The notes beneath the pieces were generated by a model. It was given only the letters and a program-made list of their open reading frames with translations, had not been told where the DNA came from and made no database searches. Shown in pieces: positions 58,625-64,000 of a stretch of 64,000 nucleotides of DNA; position 1 is the stretch's first letter; each line of letters opens with the position of its first letter. Source of the stretch: Neisseriaceae bacterium PsAf (GTDB lineage: Bacteria; Pseudomonadota; Gammaproteobacteria; Burkholderiales; Neisseriaceae); NCBI GenBank assembly GCA_017114885.1, contig WNLJ01000022.1, positions 1 through 64,000 of the forward strand. The letters are read 5' to 3'. Both the position numbers and the translations under genes were made by a program.

Positions 58625-59554
58625 ATGAGTGTATTAGTTATTGCAGAAATTAGTGAAAATCAATTAGCTCCTGCCACTTTAAATACGGTAACAGCTGCTA
58701 AACAATTGGGTGAAGTAGATGTTTTAGTAGCAGGTGCGAATACGGATACTGTTGCTAAAGAAGCTAGTGAAATTGAAGGAGTGAATAAAGTTTTGGTAGC
58801 AGATGCCAGTCATTATGAAAATCAATTAGCAGAAGAAATGGCTGTTTTAATTCAATCATTGGCGGAACCTTATCAATACATTATGGCGGCAGCCAATACA
58901 TTTGGGAAAAATATTTTGCCAAGAGTTGCTGCTTTATTAGATGTGACACAAGTATCTGATGTGTCAGAAATTGTTGATGAAAGCACGTTTATTCATCCTA
59001 TTTATGCAGGCAACGCCTTTCAAAAAGTTAAAACAAAAGATGCTAAAGTTGTTTTAACCATACGAGCAACTCAATTTGATGCTAGTAACACAGGAGGTTC
59101 GGCGAGTACTGAAAAGGTGAGCACACCTGATGCTGTTAATTTAAGCCGTTTTGTTAAAAGAGAGATTTCTAAATCAGATCGCCCAGAATTAACACAAGCC
59201 AAAGTCGTCGTCTCAGGTGGTAGAGGCTTAGGCAGTAAAGAAAATTTCGAGACCATACTTCCACCATTGGCGGATCTTTTGAATGCAGCTATTGGTGCTT
59301 CTCGTGCTGCTGTGGATGCTGGTTACGCACCTAATGACTATCAAGTAGGGCAAACAGGTAAAATTGTAGCCCCTGAATTATATATTGCGATTGGTATATC
59401 AGGAGCCATTCAACATTTAGCAGGTATGCAGGATAGTAAAGTGATTGTGGCTATTAACAAGGATGCAGATGCTCCTATATTTAATATAGCTACCTATGGT
59501 TTGGTTGCAGATTTATTTGAGGCAGTACCAGAATTAGTAGAAGCATTAAAATAA
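58625..59554 (+). CDS. etfA: Electron transfer flavoprotein alpha subunit
   Basis: This 309-aa EtfA carries the FAD. The C-terminal domain has 'VVSGGRGLGSKENF', 'AAIGASRAAVDAGYAPNDYQVGQTGKIVAPELYIAIGISGAIQH' and 'NKDADAPIFNIATYGLVADLFEAVP', the FAD-binding signature. AAGGAG lies at good spacing. A strong hairpin terminator follows directly. Confidence 0.96.
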   Translation: MSVLVIAEISENQLAPATLNTVTAAKQLGEVDVLVAGANTDTVAKEASEIEGVNKVLVADASHYENQLAEEMAVLIQSLAEPYQYIMAAANTFGKNILPRVAALLDVTQVSDVSEIVDESTFIHPIYAGNAFQKVKTKDAKVVLTIRATQFDASNTGGSASTEKVSTPDAVNLSRFVKREISKSDRPELTQAKVVVSGGRGLGSKENFETILPPLADLLNAAIGASRAAVDAGYAPNDYQVGQTGKIVAPELYIAIGISGAIQHLAGMQDSKVIVAINKDADAPIFNIATYGLVADLFEAVPELVEALK

Positions 59555-59568
59555 ATTTTATCATCTTG

Positions 59569-59599
59569 AATAAGGCTACCGAGGGTGGCCTTATTTTTT
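59569..59599 (+). terminator. Intrinsic terminator of etfBA
   Basis: A 12-bp stem (59569-59580 with 59584-59595, one G-U pair, GAG loop) is followed by T6, 15 nt after the etfA stop. Confidence 0.88.
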
Positions 59600-59619
59600 A
59601 GTGGATAGACGAAATTGAT

Positions 59620-60231
59620 ATGAGTGAAAGTATAAAAACCTTTAAAACGATAGAACAGATATATTCTGCCGAGTATAAAGATAAAGGCAGTCGATTTTTG
59701 GCATTTGCTTATCCCATTCAATCAGTTGATGAAGTCAAAGAGATACAAGATTCACTAAAAAAAGAGCACTTTAAAGCAGTACATGTTTGCTATGCTTATC
59801 GTCTTGGTTTTGATGGACAACAATATAGAGCTAATGATGATGGTGAGCCATCGGGTTCGGCGGGTTTGCCTATATTGGGACAAATTGATTCATACGAATT
59901 AACTAATGTAAGCATTATGGTTGTTCGCTATTTTGGGGGTACATTACTGGGTGTACCAGGACTAGTAAAGGCTTATAAAACAGTATCTAAAGAGGTTTTA
60001 TCACAGGCTCATATTATTAATAAAAATATTTGTAGAAAAGTTATAATCAGATTTGAATATCCGAATATGAATGAGGTTATGAGAGTAATTCAACAAACAG
60101 GTTCAGAAATTATTAAGCAAAATTTACAACTAAGTTGTGAACTAATTGTGAATATTCCATTAGCCGAATATAATAACTTTTTAACTCATTTTAAAGAGCA
60201 TTTTTCGGTCAAAATAGGAGATTATGAATGA
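59620..60231 (+). CDS. yigZ: YigZ/IMPACT family protein
   Basis: This 203-aa protein has the UPF0029/IMPACT N-terminal domain: 'SAEYKDKGSRFLAFAYPI', 'HVCYAYRL', 'ANDDGEPSGSAGLPIL' and 'VVRYFGGTLLGVPGLVKAYK', followed by a DUF1949-like ferredoxin-fold C-terminus. The biochemical role of bacterial YigZ is unsettled. Its stop overlaps the purD start (ATGA). Confidence 0.93.
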   Translation: MSESIKTFKTIEQIYSAEYKDKGSRFLAFAYPIQSVDEVKEIQDSLKKEHFKAVHVCYAYRLGFDGQQYRANDDGEPSGSAGLPILGQIDSYELTNVSIMVVRYFGGTLLGVPGLVKAYKTVSKEVLSQAHIINKNICRKVIIRFEYPNMNEVMRVIQQTGSEIIKQNLQLSCELIVNIPLAEYNNFLTHFKEHFSVKIGDYE

Positions 60232-61496
60232 ACGTATTGGTGATTGGTTCTGGCGGTAGAGAGCACGCATTGGCTTGGAAGATTGCTCAATCTGATAAAG
60301 TCTCCAAGGTATTTGTCGCACCTGGTAATGCAGGCACAGAGATAGAACCAAAAGTGGAAAATATTAATTTGACCCAACAAGAAGATCTTATTCAGTTTTG
60401 TCAGCAAAAGCCGATTGATTTGACAGTGGTAGGACCGGAAGCGCCTTTAGCAGAAGGTATTGTGGACGCCTTTAGAAAAGCCCAATTGAAAATTTTTGGA
60501 CCAACCCAGTTTGCCGCTCAGTTAGAAAGCTCTAAGGATTTCGCCAAGCAGTTCATGCAGAAGTACCATATTCCAACAGCTCATTATCAAACATTTTCCA
60601 ACATCGAGGCAGCAAAAGATTATGTCTTGCAAAAAGGTGCTCCTATTGTTATTAAGGCAGATGGACTAGCCGCAGGCAAGGGTGTGGTTGTAGCCATGAG
60701 TATCGAAGAAGCCAATCAAGCCATTGAGGATATGTTATTAGATAATAAATTAGGGGATGCAGGGGCTAAAGTAGTTATTGAAGATTTTCTAGAAGGTGTT
60801 GAGGCAAGCTTTATTGTAATGGTCGATGGAGAACACATTCTACCCATGGCTACTAGTCAAGATCATAAACGATTGCTGGATCAGGACCAAGGTCCTAACA
60901 CGGGCGGAATGGGTGCGTATAGTCCTGCTTTGGTTGTTACTGAATCTACTTTTCATAAAGCCATGAAACAAATTATAGAACCAACTGTTAGAGGGATGCA
61001 AAAAGAAGGCCATCCTTTTACAGGTTTTTTGTATGCGGGTCTAATGATTGATTCAAATGGAGATCCCTATACAGTAGAATTTAATTGTCGTTTTGGAGAT
61101 CCAGAAACACAACCCATTATGAGTCGATTAGAAACCGATATTGTTGATTTATTAGAAGCTGCTTGTGATGGACGATTGGATAAATCGATTATTGGTTGGG
61201 ATTCAAGAACAGCCGTGGGTGTGGTCTTAGCTGCTGAAAATTATCCACAATCACCTAAAAAAGGCGATGTGATTCAAGGGTTAGAAAAAGCCAATCAAAT
61301 AGCAAAAGTTTTCCACGCAGGGACGGCTTTAAAAGATGGCAAAATAGTGACTAATGGCGGACGTGTTCTGTGTGTTGTTGGTTTAGGTAATGGTATAGAA
61401 GAAGCAAAGCAAAAAGCCTATGCGGCCATCAAAGAAATTCATTTTGATGGTATGCAATATCGAACTGATATTGCCGATAAAGCAGTAGTGGCTTAA
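60228..61496 (+). CDS. purD: Phosphoribosylamine-glycine ligase
   Basis: This 422-aa ATP-grasp enzyme (E. coli 429) makes GAR in de novo purine synthesis. It shows the N-terminal 'VLVIGSGGREHALAWKIAQS', 'VGPEAPLAEGIVD', the ATP-grasp 'IVIKADGLAAGKGVVVA', 'LPMATSQDHKRLLDQDQGPNTGGMGAYSPA', 'YAGLMI' and 'EFNCRFGDPETQ'. It is translationally coupled to yigZ. No terminator is evident before the 780-bp gene-poor region. Confidence 0.97.
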   Translation: MNVLVIGSGGREHALAWKIAQSDKVSKVFVAPGNAGTEIEPKVENINLTQQEDLIQFCQQKPIDLTVVGPEAPLAEGIVDAFRKAQLKIFGPTQFAAQLESSKDFAKQFMQKYHIPTAHYQTFSNIEAAKDYVLQKGAPIVIKADGLAAGKGVVVAMSIEEANQAIEDMLLDNKLGDAGAKVVIEDFLEGVEASFIVMVDGEHILPMATSQDHKRLLDQDQGPNTGGMGAYSPALVVTESTFHKAMKQIIEPTVRGMQKEGHPFTGFLYAGLMIDSNGDPYTVEFNCRFGDPETQPIMSRLETDIVDLLEAACDGRLDKSIIGWDSRTAVGVVLAAENYPQSPKKGDVIQGLEKANQIAKVFHAGTALKDGKIVTNGGRVLCVVGLGNGIEEAKQKAYAAIKEIHFDGMQYRTDIADKAVVA

Positions 61497-62280
61497 TAGT
61501 TTTATCTTATTGATTTATCAAGATATTGCTTAAGAGATTTTATCGTTTACTTTGTAGGCAGTATCATGAAATATTGGGTATCAAGAATTATTGAGTAGAA
61601 CTAACTAATATTAGTATTATATTTATAATGTTTTTAATGGAACACCAAAGAAAACAAGCCTTATGGAGAAACTATATTTTCCTAATAGGAACTTATTTAA
61701 AGTAGACAACAAGGGTTAACAGTCATTAAAAGTACATTTAAATATAACAAACCTAGTTATGAACTCATTTATAAAAATTTTGTTATGTTCTGCATTAGCT
61801 TTTCTTTTATTTGCTTGCTCATACTGGTAAACAAGAAAAAGCTAGTTTTGAAGATGAAGAGTCTGAAGAATACATTCCCCCTCCTATTCATGATAGAGAA
61901 CAAACTGTAAAAGGAAAAGATGGGAAACCTGGTTTGATAGGAAAAGATGGGGAAGATGGTCAGGATATAACTATAAAACAATAGGAAGATCTAGTTTTCT
62001 AAATCTACATTTGTTTCTTACTGATTCAGTAATATTAATTTTTTGATTGCGATCATTCTAGAATCATCTCAATCAGCTAATTTTTTAATGCAATAAAATA
62101 CGGATATTTTTATTTCTCTTTTAGTGACAAAGGCGCAATGGGTTTTACAGTAGATAACGATTACCTTGATAACGAAGATAAAAAGTTAAATTCAACATAA
62201 TTATCATATTGCCAAATACATTGTTTTTACTTAAAATTTTTCCACCCATTCTATGGCATAGAGTTTTTGTACCGCAAAAT
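61497..62280. other. 784-bp gene-poor region between purD and macB
   Basis: It contains one frameshifted small lipoprotein gene (61759-61984, listed separately). At 62098-62200 a start-less frame reads 'GYFYFSFSDKGAMGF' and 'NDYLDNEDKKLNST', which may be a gene fragment. No transposase, tRNA or clear terminator was found. Confidence 0.5.
61759..61984 (+). pseudogene. Frameshifted small lipoprotein with collagen-like tail
   Basis: From ATG 61759 the frame gives a lipoprotein signal, 'FIKILLCSALAFLLFAC', then stops at TAA 61828-61830. In the +1 frame the sequence continues 'HTGKQEKASFEDEE', 'YIPPPIHD' and a short Gly-x-y segment ('GKDGKPGLIGKDGEDGQD'), ending at TAG 61982-61984. An extra base near 61819 explains the break. 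The restored protein is about 74 aa. No family is recognised. A start ribosome binding site is weak, so the gene may be dead. Confidence 0.5.
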
Positions 62281-64000
62281 TTATTCTCTTGACAAAGCAT
62301 CTACTGGGTCTAGTTGTGAGGCATTTTTTGCTGGAATATAACCAAATATGACACCTATCAGAGTGGCGAAAAAAACCGCAATTACAACCGAAGTCATAGA
62401 AAAAGTAAATCCAATCATACTGTCTGGATTACTGGCAATAATTTTAATAATACCGCCCAGTAAAAAAGCCAGTAGCACACCGATAAGTCCACCCAAAAGA
62501 CATAAAATGACAGATTCAATTAAAAACTGTTGTTTAATGTCTTTTTGTGTAGCACCAACCGCCATACGAATGCCTATCTCTGGTGTTCTTTCTGTTACGG
62601 AAACCAACATAATATTCATTACGCCAATACCACCGACTAAAAGAGCGATGGAAGCCACAATTAAAATAAATAACTTAAGACCATTGGCACTGGAATTAAA
62701 TTTTTGGATTTGATCATCAAGAGCAAATATCTCGAAATCTCTATTATTTCCGTGTTTGGCATAAAAATATTGGTCTACTTTTTCTTTAATATCTGGAATA
62801 GAATATCCTTTTTTCACAATCATTGAGAAACCTGGATAGTCAGCGTTATACCCCATAAATCGAACAGATGCGGTAGTATAAGGCATATAAGCTTGTCCAG
62901 AAATACGTTGTCCATAAGATGATTTTTTTTCAACAACACCAATGATTTTCATAGGAATATTCTGAATGGACACAATTTTATCAACAGCGCTATCATGAGG
63001 AAATAATTCCTTCGCAGAATCTTCATCAATAATGGTGACTAAAGCAGCATTATTAATTAAATTTTTATTAAATGTTCGACCTTCTAATAATTTTAAATCT
63101 TTGGCACTAATGCAATTAAAATCACAACCAGAAATATTGGTGTTCACAGACGTATTACCATATTGCATGACGCCTCTGGAACTAACATTGGGCATGACAT
63201 CTTTTAAATAAGGCAGGGATTTTAGATATTGTAAATCACTTTCATTAAAGGATTTTGAAGGGGGTTGCAGATTAGTTGCGTTAAATTCCCTACCTTTAAA
63301 AATATACATAGTTCGTGCGGTTTCTTCGCCGAGGGTGCTCATGATTTTAGTGACGGTTCCATTCCCAATGGAAACCATTGAGACCACAGAAGCAATCCCA
63401 AAGATAATGCCCAGCATGGTTAAAATAGCACGTAATTTGTTATTAGTAATGGAGCGAATCGCCATTTTATAATTTTCTTTCAGAGCACTTAATATGGCAT
63501 TAATATCAATTAATTTTTTTTTGTTAGAAATAGGTGCTATATCAGTGTCTGATATCGAGGCGGTTCTTTCATCGTTAATGACTTCCCCATCCTTAATTTC
63601 AATAATGCGTTTGGCTTGTTGTGCTAGATTTGGGTCATGAGTGACCATAATAATAGTATGACCTTGACGGTTTAAGTCATGTAGAATTTGCATGACTTCT
63701 TTACCACTTCTACTATCTAGAGCACCTGTTGGTTCGTCCGCAAAAATAACTTCACCACCATTCATCAGAGCTCTAGCGATGCTTACTCTTTGTTGTTGTC
63801 CTCCCGATAATTTGCCAGGGGTGTGATCTAAACGTTCACCCAATCCCAACTGAGTTAATAAGCTGGTAGCTCTTTTTTTGCGTTCATCAGAAGGCATACC
63901 ATAGTAGATAGCAGGCATTTCAACATTTTCTAGGGCAGTTATACCGGAAATCAGTTGATAGCGCTGAAAAATGAATCCAAAATGATTGCAGCGTAATTCA
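62281..64000 (-). CDS. macB: Macrolide export ATP-binding/permease MacB (5' end outside window)
   Basis: The frame stays open past its first ATG at 63918 to the right edge, reading 'HFGFIFQRYQLISGITALENVEMPA', which is the Q-loop region of MacB, so the gene is cut by the window. Visible parts are the ABC signature 'LSGGQQQRVSIARAL', Walker B 'VIFADEPTGALD', switch 'IIMVTHDP', four membrane helices, the large periplasmic domain ('GNTSVNTNISGCDFNCIS') and the C-terminal 'GIGVMNIMLVSVTERTPEIGIRMAVGA'. MacB works with MacA and TolC to export macrolides, toxins or lipopeptides. macA would be expected further right. Confidence 0.94.
   Translation of the reverse strand, partial: ELRCNHFGFIFQRYQLISGITALENVEMPAIYYGMPSDERKKRATSLLTQLGLGERLDHTPGKLSGGQQQRVSIARALMNGGEVIFADEPTGALDSRSGKEVMQILHDLNRQGHTIIMVTHDPNLAQQAKRIIEIKDGEVINDERTASISDTDIAPISNKKKLIDINAILSALKENYKMAIRSITNNKLRAILTMLGIIFGIASVVSMVSIGNGTVTKIMSTLGEETARTMYIFKGREFNATNLQPPSKSFNESDLQYLKSLPYLKDVMPNVSSRGVMQYGNTSVNTNISGCDFNCISAKDLKLLEGRTFNKNLINNAALVTIIDEDSAKELFPHDSAVDKIVSIQNIPMKIIGVVEKKSSYGQRISGQAYMPYTTASVRFMGYNADYPGFSMIVKKGYSIPDIKEKVDQYFYAKHGNNRDFEIFALDDQIQKFNSSANGLKLFILIVASIALLVGGIGVMNIMLVSVTERTPEIGIRMAVGATQKDIKQQFLIESVILCLLGGLIGVLLAFLLGGIIKIIASNPDSMIGFTFSMTSVVIAVFFATLIGVIFGYIPAKNASQLDPVDALSRE

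Noticed and set aside
61769-61981. 70-aa minus-strand frame
   Set aside because: It is antisense to the lipoprotein-like frame, Phe/Ser-rich and has no ribosome binding site.
61497-62280. tRNA or other structured RNA gene in the gene-poor region
   Set aside because: No cloverleaf or GC-rich stem set is visible and the sequence is uniformly AT-rich.

Overview
The window is 64 kb of AT-rich DNA from a Gram-negative proteobacterium. The outer-membrane and LPS genes (tamA/tamB, lpxC, waaC, many lipoproteins) and the separate glyQ/glyS subunits show this. LeuS, GlyQ, the FadD pair and WaaC read most like Neisseriaceae-type betaproteobacterial proteins. That placement is from memory of the families, not from a search, so the genus is left open.

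Layout. (1) 1-3.46 kb is the end of an accessory cluster: a lipoprotein C-terminus cut by the window edge, a 410-aa protein whose C-terminus looks like the secretion domain of bacteria-killing type IV secretion effectors (XVIPCD), and a VirD4 coupling ATPase. (2) 3.5-34.2 kb is mostly housekeeping: acnA, a hydrolase broken by an amber codon, a Tat-exported PhoX/DUF839 protein, a broken cstA with intact ybdD, leuS, tamA-tamB, tsaC, glyQ-glyS, ftsY-ftsE-ftsX, mutS, pgi and pncC. (3) 34.2-39.25 kb is a second accessory stretch: yqaE behind a 7-bp tandem repeat, a plasmid/phage-type primase-like protein, a decayed effector remnant, a lipoprotein and a frameshifted effector that are paralogues of the pair at the left edge, and a coiled-coil membrane protein. 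(4) 39.3-61.5 kb is core again: a META/DUF4377 lipoprotein pair, murA, two tandem fadD genes, mnmA, dut, an antiporter, mpl, a PotD/PotF-type binding protein, mnmE, lpxC, trmO, an esterase lipoprotein, waaC, etfBA, a YigZ/IMPACT protein and purD. (5) 61.5-64 kb holds a frameshifted small lipoprotein and the 3' part of macB, which runs off the right edge.

Main points of interest. The two immunity-like lipoprotein plus effector couplets lie 35 kb apart with the same gene order and a 2-3 nt gap, and one directly precedes VirD4. They suggest a contact-dependent antibacterial T4SS effector repertoire, part intact and part decaying. The lpxC-trmO gap (53.8-54.0 kb) has four DnaA-box-like 9-mers followed by a DnaA-trio-like stretch and an AT-only tract, so it is a candidate replication origin. 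Two 15/16 matches to the ParB site parS at 12.4 and 13.4 kb fit an origin-proximal location. Several genes carry fresh-looking lesions (two TGG-to-TAG changes, a T8 tract, a C tract), which suggests ongoing gene loss.
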